Below the pieces are notes generated by a model. It did not search any database, had not been told where the DNA came from, and was given only the letters and a program-made list of their open reading frames with translations. This document shows, one piece after another, positions 22,242-33,640 of a stretch of 64,000 bases of DNA; position 1 is the stretch's first letter; each line of letters starts with the position of its first letter. The position numbers and the translations under genes are program-made. This stretch comes from Acanthococcus lagerstroemiae (lineage: Eukaryota; Arthropoda; Insecta; Hemiptera; Eriococcidae). The stretch is taken from assembly GCA_031841125.1 (NCBI GenBank), contig CM063110.1:14937626-15001625 (forward strand), given 5' to 3'.

Positions 22242-22800
22242 CATATAAAATGCTAAAAAATCGCTACGATTGATGAGATAACGCTGGCAATCTAAAATGG
22301 AGCCACCTGATTGGTTGAGAATCATTATGAAAGCTAGGGTAAACGTGGAGGTCTATACACAACGAAGCTTCCTCGTGGGTTGCAAATCGCCAAGGTGGTT
22401 GAGGTAAGAGTAGTATTCCACAACAGAGCTATCTGATCGGTTGTGAATTGCCACAATGGCTAAGATGACCGTGGTGATCTGCAACGGAGTTTTCTAACTG
22501 TTTACAAATTGCAACGTTGACTAAGGTAATAGTACTGCTCTATAACTTCGTGTGAGTACAGTCATCCGCCATTTTGACGTCAACCTTACCCGTGGATGCC
22601 GAATTGACTACGCGGTACGCTTCGCATAGTCGGATTCGGCATCCACGGGTGCGGTTGGAGTCAAAATGGCGGACGAAGTTATAGAGCTCTAGTAATAGTG
22701 GCAATCCACAACGAAGTTATCAAATTGGTTTCAAATCGCCATGTGGCGTTCAGGAGGTTTCACAGTTGTAGTGATTTTGCATTGCACTAATCAATCGGAT
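22242..22800 (-). repeat. 62-bp dispersed repeat, locus 1 (reverse orientation)
   Basis: After 22285 the sequence consists of degenerate units in reverse orientation. Typical words are ggcaatctaaaatggagccacctgattggttgag, ttgcaaatcgccaagg, cagagctatctgatcggttgtgaattgccac and gatctgcaacggagttttct. The word cctgattggttg contains a reversed CCAAT box. A foldback at 22537-22687 interrupts the units. The closing block (tgtggcgttcagg...ttgtagtgattttgc, 22744-22785) recurs after the locus at 43410-44300. Confidence 0.75.
22537..22687. mobile_element. Foldback element, long perfect-type hairpin
   Basis: The left arm starts gctctataacttcg and, after a short unpaired insert, runs ccgccattttgac, ccgtggatgccgaa and gactacgcg. 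The right arm is its reverse complement with few mismatches: cgcatagtc, ttcggcatccacggg, gtcaaaatggcgg, cgaagttatagagc. The loop is about 8 bases (gtacgctt). Total length is about 151 bp, inserted in a 62-bp array. Confidence 0.85.
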
Positions 22801-24569
22801 ACCTACTTGGACAAATCTGAAGGTAATATGAAATCAGTGCTTACAACAGTCAGGAGTTTAGAGCCTACTGAAGCCCCAAGCCAGGGATCACAATTCAAGT
22901 TCATACTTTGGTAACTAGGACCTCACTAACCGTGCTTCTTTCTCATGAGAGAGCATTTTGATTGGAGCACAAGTGTGAAAAACCTGGTTCAGAAACGGGT
23001 CGTGTCCCGCTCGGGATTCCTATTTAAAGTCTGTGTTTCTTCCATCAGTAAGTTCCGCCCTTGATCTTGCCACAATTGTGGAGAAACTCTGTGTACTCGG
23101 TGGTCCAAATTAGAATTCACTGTCACGAAACCGTATTAACGCCGTCGACTGTGAAGCAGCACGCTAGCTACAATACACAAGCTAGAAGAACTTGTCTTCT
23201 AATTAATATAATCGTTTAGAATGCCAATCTACGCAACTGTTCGGCTAATCCATCATCGATGATGAAACTTTATCGTTTCACTATGCAAATTGTTTTCGTC
23301 AGTCAATTCGAAACATCTCGCCCGACACTATGTTCTACATTTCCCCAACACCGATATTAATTATTCGAGAAAAACTAACGATGTTTGTCATACAACAGTT
23401 CTTCGTTCAGTGTAAGTTATTTGCGTGTAAAGGTATACAGTGCATGGTTGGTGGACACATTCAGAACATATAACAAATAAACGAGTGATGCACCTGGCCC
23501 GGCTCAGTCCGCACCAAGTGCTCGCACATGCACCCTCGCAAGTGTTTCCACAACTGTTCACGGTAGGGCACGCAGCAGCGCCACAACAGAGGCATATGTC
23601 AAGCCGACCAAGCTATACATATAGGCCAAAGTTATACAGCTTTGGACGAACATCCTCCAGTCGGGTTCTGTCTGCTCACGATTACAAAACCTTTTCCAGG
23701 TCCCAGCCCCCATAAAATAACTCATATAAATGGGTCGATTTGAATCGATTCGATAATTCGAACGCAGAAGAGGGAAACGGTGCGCTCTGGAACTCGGCAA
23801 GTCGTAATATTCGTAAATCGTTGTAGCGGTGAAAACGTGAGTAAAACTTTGAAATAAGAAAGCTACGCGTGTGTGCGCGCGTTTAATAGGAATGTCCAGT
23901 TTTATAACGTACCAAGTTACTAAATATGGAGCTGGCTGGCACTCGAGTCGCCTTCGGCTACCATCGCGTTTCGTAACGCTACCCATGCTATTATTGTACC
24001 CTATACATATAACGAATATTATCATCGGCATTATACAAACAGCCAATATTTTTTAAATTATCGCCTCCGAAGTGGGAGAGAGAGTGTTGGAGAGTTGCTG
24101 ATGAGCGTCTTATTCGCACAACAATAGGGGCACTTGGAGATTTGCCGCGATAATTAAACAGCGTTAGCGCAGGAGGCTGACAGCGAGGGTGACGTAGAAA
24201 AGTGTCGAAGTGCGGATGACGGACAGTCAACGATGACGGGGGCCTTTCGACCACCGAAAGCGATAATAAAGTGAAAGATTTATTTTGGCGAATGCGAACT
24301 CGATGAATTTGGTGCAGCTGGAAGTTGACTCTGAATGGAGAAAGTATAAACTAGTTTGTTTTGATAACGTATAACTTCTCTTAGTCATTGTGATGAGCAT
24401 TTGGACATCCCGCAGCGGATCGAAACAGAAACGAAGGTGTCCAATGGCCAAATCGATTGGAGTCAGTTTCGAGATGCAAATCATTCGCTCCCGACGTTGA
24501 AAATTGGTCTGACTAGTGTTATCTGCAGATTGGAAATCGGTTAGAGTTAACCTCATATGGAGCACTTTG
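22801..24569. other. No gene recognised; CpG-rich from about 23150
   Basis: Frames of 60-162 codons on both strands between 23440 and 24580 overlap each other and show no domain. The block 23150-24270 is CpG-rich and free of repeats. Nothing indicates exon borders. Confidence 0.45.
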
Positions 24570-24750
24570 ATGAAAATCAAACAATACGCTCTCTTTATAG
24601 ATTTTCATAAAGCGTTTGATATGGTTGTGCATGAGCAACTTTGGGCAAGGCTGTCACATCAAGGTGATCCGAATCCTGCGGAACCTGTACAAACAGGGGC
24701 GGATGGGCGCTGAAATTATTGCCGGGCATTTGGAGTGGTGCGGCGCAGTA
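24570..24750 (+). pseudogene. LINE reverse-transcriptase scrap (motif A)
   Basis: The frame from 24570 reads QYALFIDFHKAFDMV, the FIDFxKAFD block of LINE reverse transcriptases that holds the first catalytic Asp. It is followed by EQLWARLSHQG. A frame break after 24660 then leads to IRILRNLYKQG, the next conserved RT stretch. No other RT motif is left. It is a decayed fragment, distinct from the RTE-like copy starting near 25040. Confidence 0.75.
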
Positions 24751-27700
24751 AAGAGTTTTGTCTCCCCTCCCCTCCCCCATACACACATATAAACTAAATA
24801 GACTTTTTTAATAAAGTGTATTTATAACTGAGAACACCAAGAAAATTGTTTAAAAAATGATAAGTAATAATGAAAATTATTCAAAACACGTGTCGGAAGT
24901 TGGAAAGGAGGAGAGGCAGATATCTATACTACTTTGGTTCCACAAAAGGTTACAGGGAGTGGGTTTTTATAGTAAGAAAAATATTTAAAATAATGTTGTC
25001 GAAATTGAAATAATATCTGGAAGAATACGTATGCCTACTAAAACTGAAAATAGATGAGAAGACAAGAATGCTATATCTTGCAAATGTATGCACCTATAGT
25101 CGGAGCAGAGAAGGCAGAAGCAGATCAATTTTATGACGAGCTGGAGGCAACAATTCAAAAAGAGGAGGAAAACGTATCAGGTAATAATGGGGGACTTCAA
25201 CGCAAAAGTAGGAGGGAAGGCTAATTTAAAACCCTGTGGCCCATCTAGTTTTGGGGAGAAAAACGACAGGGGGAAAGACTAGTAGAAATTGCCCAAAAAT
25301 TTGACTTATGTGCAGCAAACACTTTTTACAAGAAAAAAAAGTCAAAAGGAAGTGGACATGGATATCGCTAGACGGAAAAACTAAAATTGAGAGTGACCAC
25401 CTACTAATAAATGACCTGTCAGAAGTTAGAGATGTAACAACACTGTCAAAATTTGGCTTCTCATTAGACTACATTGAGCATCCCGCAGAGATTCCAGTAT
25501 TAAAATCACAGGAAGGGAAAAGGGAGAGGAAGGCGGATCATCCCAGTCAGAAAGAAAAAGAATGCACGCCAGAAACTAAAATCAGTGCTAGAAGAAGTGA
25601 AAGTCGAGGAAAATTTCCACGACAGCATGGTCCAAGCTTTAAAAAACACGGTTGAAGAGTTTGGAGTGACGAGGGCTAAAGAGAAAACCAGGGATAAGCT
25701 TTCAAAACAGACTCAAGTCAGGAAGAATAATCTTTGGAAAAATAGAAATAAAACACCATTGGACAAAACTGAGCTAACTGAAATACAAAAATTGGTGAAG
25801 AAAAATGTTAGAGAAGGTATTAAAAAAATATGATTAGGAAAAAATTCAAGATATTTTGGAAGAAAGTTGGTCCATTAAAAAAGTTAGGCTTGAACTCGGT
25901 GGCGGGAGAGGCGTTATGCTGAAGCTAAAAGATCAGACAGGAAAAGTGACTCAAAATCAAGAAGAAATTGTAGAGGCAGCAACAAGTTTTTACGAGGACT
26001 TTACCGCGAGCGAAACGAGCTAACAAAAATAGCAAAAACTGGAGGGTGAAAGGAGGAAAGAATCCCGGAAATAATGGAGGGAGAAGTGGAATACGTACTA
26101 AATAGACTGAAAAATGAACATAGCCCCAGGACCGGATAGAATTACGAACGGAATGCTGAAAACGTTTGGCGATCATAGAGTGCCACATCTGGCTAAAATA
26201 TTTAACAAAATTCTAATTATGAAAATATGTCCAAAACAGTGGAACTTGGCCGAAATAATATTATTATACAAAAAAGGGGGGAAGGAACTCATTGAAAATT
26301 ACAGGCCAATATGCTTAACATCAAACATCCGTAAAGTATTTATGGAAGTCTTAAAAAGACGTATGTAGAACAATTTGGATTCAAATCATCAGTGGAATGA
26401 ACAGGCGGGATTCAGGAAAGGCTTCTTAACTGTAGTAGAATATTTTCGTTGTGAACAATATTATTGAAAAAACACATGAATATGATGTGGAAATTGAAAT
26501 GCTTTGCATAGGCTTTCTTTCAAAAGGCATTTGATTCAGCGGATCATAAATATAATTATGTTAGAAGCACTGGAAAATAAGGGAATTGAAAGTAGGTTTA
26601 TTAAACTCATAAAGAATTGCTATGCAAATTTGAGTGTAAGAGCCAGCCTTAAAAGCAAAGGGAGGGAATTCAAAATTGTGAGGGTGGTTCGACAAGGGGA
26701 AACTTTGTCACCAAACCTCTTCAGCTGCATTCTGGAAGAAGTATTTCGTAATCTGAAGTGGAAAAGAAGGGAACTCAAAATAAAGGGAGAATTTCTCAGT
26801 AATTTAAGGTACGCAATTGATATTATCTTATTTGCAGAAAATAGTAAAAAGTTGAAGAAAATGGCGGAAGAGCTATTGAGGGAATGCAAAAGAGCTGGCC
26901 TCAAGCTGAATGGTAGTAAATCAAAAATAATCGGAAGAGGGGAAAGGAAATATCTGATAATCGATGGGCAAGAGATAGAAGAGGTAATAGAAATCGAATA
27001 TCTGTGGGGCAGATTATTAGTCTCGAAGAAAAAGATAAAGAAATTATGAGGCGTATTAAAAAGGGGTGGAACAACTTCTGGGCATTAAAATCTATTTTTT
27101 GCCGGAATTTCAACACCGCCCTCAAAATGGAAATGCTAAATAGCTCAACGGTACCAACCCTCAAGTATAGAGCGCAAACCTGGTCCCTTAAAGGAAAGCG
27201 AATGGTGAAGCTACAAATTACGTTCAGATCTATGTTGAGGAACCTTCTAGGACTCTGTGATGGGTAGACAAAATCTCAAATGCAAAATTATACGAAAAGG
27301 TTGGAGGTGGGGATATAGGATATAATGTCAAACAATTAAAGTGGAAATATGTGGGGCATCTGGCGAGGGCGGATAGCAACAGATGGGGAGTAAAAGTACT
27401 CAACTGGATACGCTGCAAAGGAAAAGAAAGATAGGTAGGCCAGTAACTGCATAGAGAGATGAACTAGTCAGAGAACTGGGGCCCCAGGTGGCAAAGATTA
27501 GCGCCGGATAAAAGAAAATGGAAAAGCTACGTGGAGGCGTATGCCCGAAAATGGGCGGAGGTACTCACACACGTTTGGTCGACAATCGGCGCAAAATGTG
27601 CCTGCCCATTTTAATTTTCAATCACTTTATTTCTCTTTAAATTGATCAGCGCCGCCGCACATTTTTCGACTGTCGTCGCAACATGCGCTTGTTTTATTTT

Positions 27701-27815
27701 TGTAAGTATTTTAGAAACGCATTTTCTTTTCTTCAACGTACCGGCGCCGCAGCGTCAAAATTGCGGCGGCGCGCCGGGCATTTGCCCGGATTACCCGATG
27801 GCCTATCCGCCCCTG
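24694..27815. other. Possible DNA transposon shell around the LINE
   Basis: The word caggggcggatgggc at 24694 is matched in reverse at 27801-27815 (gcctatccgcccctg), 14 of 15 bases. G/C-rich sequence with ccgggca words lies just inside both ends, as in many hAT-type non-autonomous elements. If this is one element, the RTE-like LINE lies inside it. Against this, the flanks (tgtacaaa and attgttac) do not form a target duplication and the similarity decays beyond 15 bases. The ends may belong to two different elements. Confidence 0.3.
25040..27555 (+). pseudogene. Decayed RTE-like LINE (endonuclease and reverse transcriptase)
   Basis: Endonuclease remnants come first: LQMYAP near 25080, IMGDFNAKVG near 25185, and a WTWISLDGKTK block at 25355. 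This last block is typical of the RTE/CFDP2-like group. RT follows: NIAPGPDRITNGML near 26120, a QKAFDSADH block near 26520, RQGETLSPNLF near 26690 and YAIDIILFA near 26815. In the last block the usual YADD has lost its first Asp, so the polymerase core is broken. The C-terminal block with GH-x-AR and KW words runs to about 27550. At least five frame shifts and several stops separate these pieces. Length (about 2.5 kb) suggests the copy lacks only its 5' end. Confidence 0.85.
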
Positions 27816-28900
27816 ATTGTTACCTTACCCATTGTGGCAATTCGCAACCAATCAGCTCAATTGTGGATCGTCACCATTACTTCAGCCAACTTGGCAATTT
27901 GCAACCTACCAGCAAGCTCTGTTGTCAACTCTGTCGAGAGGGAAGGGGGAAAGGGGGGAAATATCCCGGGCCCGGCCTTTCAGGAGGGCCCGATATTTTT
28001 AAAATACCTGAATTTCAACGCGTACAGCTACATCATACCGTACATCAAATCAACAATCACTCCTTACACCATGGAAGAACCCTCTTATCCTGTAGCTTAT
28101 AATTTTTTCCTGTCTGACAAAATATAAAAATGAACTGGAAGGAGGAGGCCCGTGGAAATTCCCCCGGGCCCTCTTTTTCTCTCTACGGGCTGTCTGTTGT
28201 GTATAGACTGCCATTTTTATCTCAGCCTTCGTGATGATTCTGAACTAACCAGGTGGCTCCGTTTTAGATTGCCAGCATTGCCTCATCAATTGTGGTGATT
28301 TTCTACCAGTCAGCCAGCTTTGTTGTTAATAGCCGCTGTTTGCTCAATCACCATAGTGTGCAAACAATCAGAAAGCCCTGTAGTACTCGTAGTTAGTTCC
28401 TTACATTTGTCTAAGTAGGTGTCCGATTGATACGAGCAATATGTGAAGCTTCCTGAGCTCTTCATGACGATTTGTAATTAGTTTGATCACTTCGTTATGG
28501 ATTGCCACCGTTGCGATTTTGCAACCAATCAGGAAACTCCGTTGCAGATAGCCACAGTTACCTTAGTCACTGTGACAGTTCACATCTAATCAGATAGTTC
28601 CATTATGGACTGCCATCGTTACCTCAGTTACCTTGACTATTAGCAACCCATCAGCAGTCTCCATTGGGTGTTGACCGGCACTTTAAATTCATTCTTTGCG
28701 ATGATTCTCAACCATTCAGGTGGCTCCGTTTTAGATTGCCAGCTTTACCTCGCCACCCGTGGCAGTTTTCTATCAATCAGCAAGCTTCGTTATTGCCAGC
28801 CGCTGTTAGCTCAGCCTTCATAGCAGTGTGCGGCTAATCAGAAAGCTGTGTAGTAATTACTTCTTGACTTCAACACAAGGCAATACTAGTGATATTTAAG
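27816..28900 (+). repeat. 62-bp dispersed repeat, locus 2
   Basis: Units in forward orientation carry gcaaccaatcag followed by ctctgttgtagat-like, gccaccgttacctc-like and gtggcaatt-like words; clear cases are at 27847, 28526 and 28549-28660. A longer period is visible: gtgatgattctgaacta...ggtggctccgttttagattgcc at 28231 recurs at 28698, giving a 467-bp higher-order unit. A hAT-type MITE (27926-28192) interrupts it. The block after it (28943-28990) is similar to the one after locus 4. Confidence 0.75.
27926..28192. mobile_element. hAT-type MITE inside the repeat array
   Basis: A 267-bp insert is flanked by an exact 8-bp duplication tctgttgt (27918-27925 and 28193-28200). It is G/C-rich near both ends (ggggggaaatatcccggg; ggaaattcccccgggccc). 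It starts ca and ends tg, with weak terminal inverted repeats (gtcgagag against ctctctac). The surrounding 62-bp unit reads through when the insert and one duplication are removed. Open frames across it are by-products. Confidence 0.65.
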
Positions 28901-30685
28901 AGGGCCTACTGGCTAGGTGTGAATTTCTATGGGGGCGGTTCATTAAGGTGGCATTTAGAAGACTTTAACATTGCGACGATTTCGCCAGTCACTCGTTAAT
29001 TGGGTTGTGTTCAGTCCATTGCAAATGAATCGATTTTCAAAAAGCCACTTGGAGCCAGTTGTGTAGGTTCTACGAGTTCTTTGACCGATGCGATGTGCGA
29101 TGCGAAAATTTACCCGAATGAATTCCAAAAAAAAAAAAAAAAAAAAAGATTTATCAAGTACCAGACGTATTGCAGTTTCTCGCAGAACTTGCCCTATTAC
29201 GTTAACAGAGGGAAACCATCATTATTTGTCCTGTGGATACATCGCGTCATAACCTCACATATATTCTCGACGACCTACGTACACATTCTCCGGCGACCGA
29301 ATTTTTATTATTTGTATTTCATTATAGAAGCAGCCGAAAACACGAAAATAGGATTTTGCTAATGAAGACCAGGCACATCGTTCCTTTTGAACGCCTTCGC
29401 ATCTTGTCACAAATAAATCTGCGCGCTAATGTAACTAATATGTGAAAAATAATAACCGAATATAATATATTGATGTGGGTATGGCTATATGTGTTCCTTG
29501 AAGGCACCATTTCATCGACACCTACATCGTTGCTGTGCTGTGTCCGCTAGCGTGCAGAAATGGAACATGCCAGTCGATAGATTACCTATTCCGAAGGAAA
29601 AACAACCGGATTGAGTTGCCCTAGGTCTGGTTGCCCCTTGACTTGGGCGACTGTCCTTCCTCCAGTTCCCGCTGTACTCTTTCACACTTCCAGGAACGTT
29701 CTAACGGTAATCCACTGGCAGCCTTTGTATTTTCGTGCTATGTAAAGGTAAACCGAACTGCTGAGTGATTGCTTAACCAGCTTTAGCGGTTTCAGAATTG
29801 AGGAGGGCTCTGCAGCAATTCGTGTATCAGAGGCCGGTTCGCCAACGTGCGTGTTAATGGTTTATTACTAAGGTATACTCGTCGTCATTGGATTGAGATT
29901 AATCAGCCGGTCGAATTTAATTAAAAGCTTTTAATAATTTGTTTACTCGGTGCAAACCTGAAGTGTAGAAGGTTCGTCGGTGCCGACAATAGCCGTGGCG
30001 TTTCAGGGTGCCCAAAGTATTTTATGAACACGAGTGTGCGAATATCAGGAGACGAGGTGTTCGTATCCGATGTATACCGGTGTTCACCTAGGGGAGGGTT
30101 ATTCTTAGAAATTCACTTCAGTTAGTAAAATAACTAGAGTGAGATTTTTTGGTTGGTGGTTTTGCAGATGTTTTGGTTGCGTACCTCGTTCCCCTGAAAA
30201 TTGCCTCGTCTGTGTAATGACTTTTGAAGATCTGCCTGAAGTTCAAGTGTATTAGCTGATAATACTATCAACACTTTAAAAACCTAGATATCTGTGCTGG
30301 TCACGAGGTCATTTACACCAAATAAATGGGTGTGGATTGTGGATTGCAGTGAAGAACGTAAATAAGTTTGTGAACACTTCAGAAATGTCTGCTATTAGGA
30401 AAGTAAACAGATTGTACATAAACATGAACAGGGTACAACGCAAATGGATATTGGATTACTAGAAGCCAGAGAGCAGTGTGTTGGGTATTTCTCATTGACA
30501 TGATAGTTTTTTTCTTTATCTTATTAAGTCGTTTTGAAGCCATCTGGTGGGAAGATCTCCGAAGTATCTCTGGTTGTGTGAAGGGTTGGAATTTGCGAGG
30601 CATAGGACAGAACAGACTTAGTAATGTGAGTTTCCACCCGTAGTAATAAAATTTCTATCGCTGAGTAAGGCTCGGAGCTTTTCTC
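28901..30685. other. No gene recognised; poly-A run and anonymous DNA
   Basis: A poly-A run of about 21 bases lies at 29127-29147, possibly the tail of a retroposed sequence, but no element could be recognised upstream. The block 29150-29480 is moderately CpG-rich. The rest shows no domains, terminal repeats or RNA motifs. Confidence 0.45.
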
Positions 30686-31944
30686 CAGGGGCGGAGACTT
30701 TCGTGTCGCGCTTCTGACATGCCAGATTTTTTTGCGACATGCCAAAAATTTGTCGGACCTCGGAAAAAAGCACTTCTCAATTTTTCCTATTGCAGTGAAA
30801 TAAAAGGAAAACCACTTTTATGGTTGAACAGCGACACCTATTGGAATGTTACACAACTAGGTATATCTAGGTGAATTCAGCATTTGATGTTGAAGTTCAA
30901 CTTCTGGCGAACTAAAGGTGCGTTCACCATTGCTGGGCTCTCCTGCTGACATTGGGGATTTACGTCACAGAGGTACAGGAAGAGGCACTCACAGACTGAC
31001 GCAGTGGAAGCTTAAAAATACCAACTAAGTCGAAATATAGCCTAGCCGCTTACCGCTGAAATGAATACCACTTGATGTGGTCTCCTCCATCCGGGTACGG
31101 GCCTGGTTTCTCCTAATCTACAGCTTAGCGATGTGTATACAAATTTACAGAAGACAGGGGCTGGAGCCTCTACCCCCCATTTGGTGCCACAGTCAACCTT
31201 AGAGTCCGAGCAGGATATAACGGGCACAATAAAATTGATGTCAATCTCATGTGGAGAGTGAGGGCTTCTCTAGTACATATAAGACTAAAAGAACGCTGTA
31301 GGAACTTACGCGATCTAATGTGCCAAGGGTAGCCTAGATGGGGAGGTTCAGATGGGCCCCTAAGATAGCTAAAATTTTCAGAGTGCCTCGGAAACCCGGA
31401 GGTGTTCCTGAAGGAGGCGATTCTAGGACACTGCTTTGGAGAACCAAGCCATGACCCTCTACAATACCCTTGGTCTACCCTGAACTATCGAACAAGTCCA
31501 CTGGGCGAGGAGACCAAGATGACGAACTCAAGATGGACGAACCAAAGATGTAAACTAAGGGGTTATTTTTGTCCATAATTTGTCCAAGATAAACCTGCTC
31601 TGTTAGTTACCGAGATCAAAGCTAGAGGAGCTAGGGGGAGCCAGCTACTAAAGAAAAGAGAGTCGCAGCTTGCATTAGCCTAAGTAACTAACCAAAACAA
31701 ATCAACCTCTCACTTCAGTTTCCACAACGTTCCACGTTTATATTGAGATTGGACATCGCAATTACGGTGGATTTTTAAATTAAAATTAAAATTTTAAAAT
31801 CGAATAAAAATAATTATATTTTCATTATTCGTTACTATATATGGAAAAATACAATTTTTTGAAATTGTCAAGGGGATGGGGTCCAGCTCCCCTTTACGAT
31901 TAAAATTTTGCGACATGTGGGAAAAATCTAAGTCTCCGCCTCTG
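30686..31944. mobile_element. Non-autonomous hAT-type transposon, 1.26 kb
   Basis: The left end caggggcggagactt and right end aagtctccgcctctg are inverted repeats with one mismatch. Eight-base flanks cttttctc (30678-30685) and ctttcctc (31945-31952) match at 7 of 8 positions, as expected for a slightly aged hAT duplication. The words gcgacatgcc (near 30733) and gcgacatgtgg (near 31911) lie just inside the ends. No transposase frame was seen; the internal 61-codon frame has no domain. Confidence 0.8.
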
Positions 31945-31952
31945 CTTTCCTC

Positions 31953-32211
31953 TGAATCGGTTTACATGGTTCTGCATTCGAAATAATATTGAAGACATTG
32001 TTCCATTTGTAGGGTGTGCGAATCCACTTTTTCTTCTTCTGTAGTCCAGTGCGCTTTCGACTGTTATGCCATCATCAGTGGAGAGTCCTAAGGGAGACTT
32101 GTCTCTTGTGGTCTGTAGTCATAGTCGAGAGTAGTACCGTATAGTGAACCTGTTTAGTCGTGTGCTCCTATTGGTTGTCTGTGATTGTGCAGTCTGTCCA
32201 ATCCTTGGATG
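31953..32211. other. Probable 3' tail of the Penelope-like element
   Basis: It lies just downstream (minus strand) of the GIY-YIG fragment's stop. On the minus strand it includes ctccactgatgatggc, resembling the ...gatgatgg... tails common after Penelope ORFs. The boundary toward the hAT element is not sharp. Confidence 0.35.
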
Positions 32212-32699
32212 TTATGTTATTAGTTGGAATAAGTTCTCGCTTTGGAAGTTAGTTGTTATGTTTATTAGATTGTTTTGTTTTGTTTTTGCCTTTATTATTT
32301 CTGGTTGTTCTTTTAATTTCCTTTTTCTTGTGTTGTTTTCTATGTGTAGGATTTTGTACTTTTCTGTCAATTTGTCATTGTTGTGTCCCTGATCATTGCA
32401 GTGTTTTCCAAACAGTGATTTGTCATCATTTAGCTTCTGTGATTTTTCATGTTCTTTGATTCTGGTTGTGAATTTTCTGCCTGTTTCTCCTATATAGGTC
32501 ATGTCACAGTGTTCGCAGTCCAGTCTGTAAACTCCGCTGTTGTTGTTTCAGTTTTGACATTGCTTATTTGTTTGATCAAAGGTGGTCTGTTTTTGATTCC
32601 GAGTTTTGTGTTGTATTGATTGAAGATATTTTGTATGTATGTGTTCCTGTGAATAGGATTGCTCCTGCGTATTTGTCTTTTTGGGTTAGTTAAGTTCAC
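32212..32699 (-). pseudogene. Penelope-like element fragment with GIY-YIG endonuclease
   Basis: On the minus strand, GVYRLDCEHCDMTYIGETGR followed by KFTTRIKEH spans about 32540-32450. This is the C-terminal GIY-YIG-type endonuclease of Penelope-like retroelements: the two Tyr blocks, the Cys-x2-Cys between them and the G-x-T/R-R block are all there. A frame break near 32540 separates it from an upstream stretch (32699-32545) whose Arg/Asn-rich sequence fits the linker after RT. It ends at a natural stop near 32210. The RT itself is missing, so the copy is 5'-truncated. Confidence 0.8.
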
Positions 32700-33464
32700 T
32701 CACACTCCGAAATGGACACGTGAATAAATTAGCTGGCTTGAAGGGAATTCTTGACGAATGTAAAAATGGGCATTAATTGGAGAGAAACTGCTGCTCAGTT
32801 CAATACACCTGCTGAGGGTAAGCTTCAATCAGTTAATGGTATGCAGTTCTGCTTCTGAAGTTTCTTCGCTAATCTTTCCTTAGCTGTGAGTGAATAGAAG
32901 TAGTAAGATATGGCGTTGAGATGGTGAGATTCTTCTTGGTGTTTCCTCGTACGTTGCTCGCATCATGCTATCGCAATTTGGCTGCAAACCTGGCTTTTAG
33001 GGTTCAGATATTTTGTTCAATAGGAGGTACTCTCCAGCCGTGTGTTCTGTTACAAACCACGTTTGGAGAATCTTTTCTTGATTTACTCTGGGCATCGTGG
33101 TAGAGTTAAGGAACTGCTGGTATTAATGTGATTCGATGTGAATCGCTTAGCTTCCATGGAACCATGGATTTGTTAATGGATATATCAGTAATGCAGGATG
33201 TACAGATAAGGGGTTGCTATATTTCCATTTCGATCGCTGTCTTCCCCAGATTAGCTTTTCTGATCACCATGGCTTGTCGTTGTTTAGCCAGGGGATGTGA
33301 AACAGAAACCATGTCATTTCCTCTTCATTGTTTATATGCTTTGGTGGACACGATATCTTGGGAGTGATAGTACGTAGTCTAGTTCATCTACTCGTTTTGG
33401 TGTCTTCAGCCATAACCAGTGAGGAGCAAATACAAAGTCATGGTTGAGGGATGTTCCGATGTGG
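32700..33464. other. No gene recognised
   Basis: Frames of 60-79 codons on the plus strand (32921-33367) have no known domain and no supporting context. No repeats were seen. Confidence 0.45.
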
Positions 33465-33640
33465 GAGAGACTCCACCTGAGTGTTTAATCTACAGAGTCG
33501 CTTTTATCGAGGGGCCTTTCGAATATTTGAGGTTTAGCCGGAAAAATTTCAGGAGAGGTTCCGCCTGAGTGTTTCGTCTGCAGAATCGCTTTTATCGAGG
33601 GGACTTTCGAATATTTGGGGTTTTGCCGGAAAAATTTCAA
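33465..33640. repeat. Two-copy tandem duplication, 88-bp unit
   Basis: Units start gagagactccacctgagtg (33465) and gagaggttccgcctgagtg (33553). Both continue with cgcttttatcgagggg, ctttcgaatatttg and gccggaaaaatttca. The copies are roughly 88 percent identical. Confidence 0.9.

Noticed and set aside
23440..24254. Overlapping 87-162 codon frames as exons
   Set aside because: They lie on both strands in a CpG-rich block with few stops by composition, and none has a domain.
24686..27823. Confident hAT call for the 3.1-kb inverted pair
   Set aside because: The 8-base flanks tgtacaaa and attgttac do not match, and similarity inside the ends is weak, so it is kept only as a low-confidence possibility.
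27642..28127. Frames of 139-161 codons as genes
   Set aside because: They run through the end of a DNA element, a 62-bp repeat and a MITE, so they are accidental.
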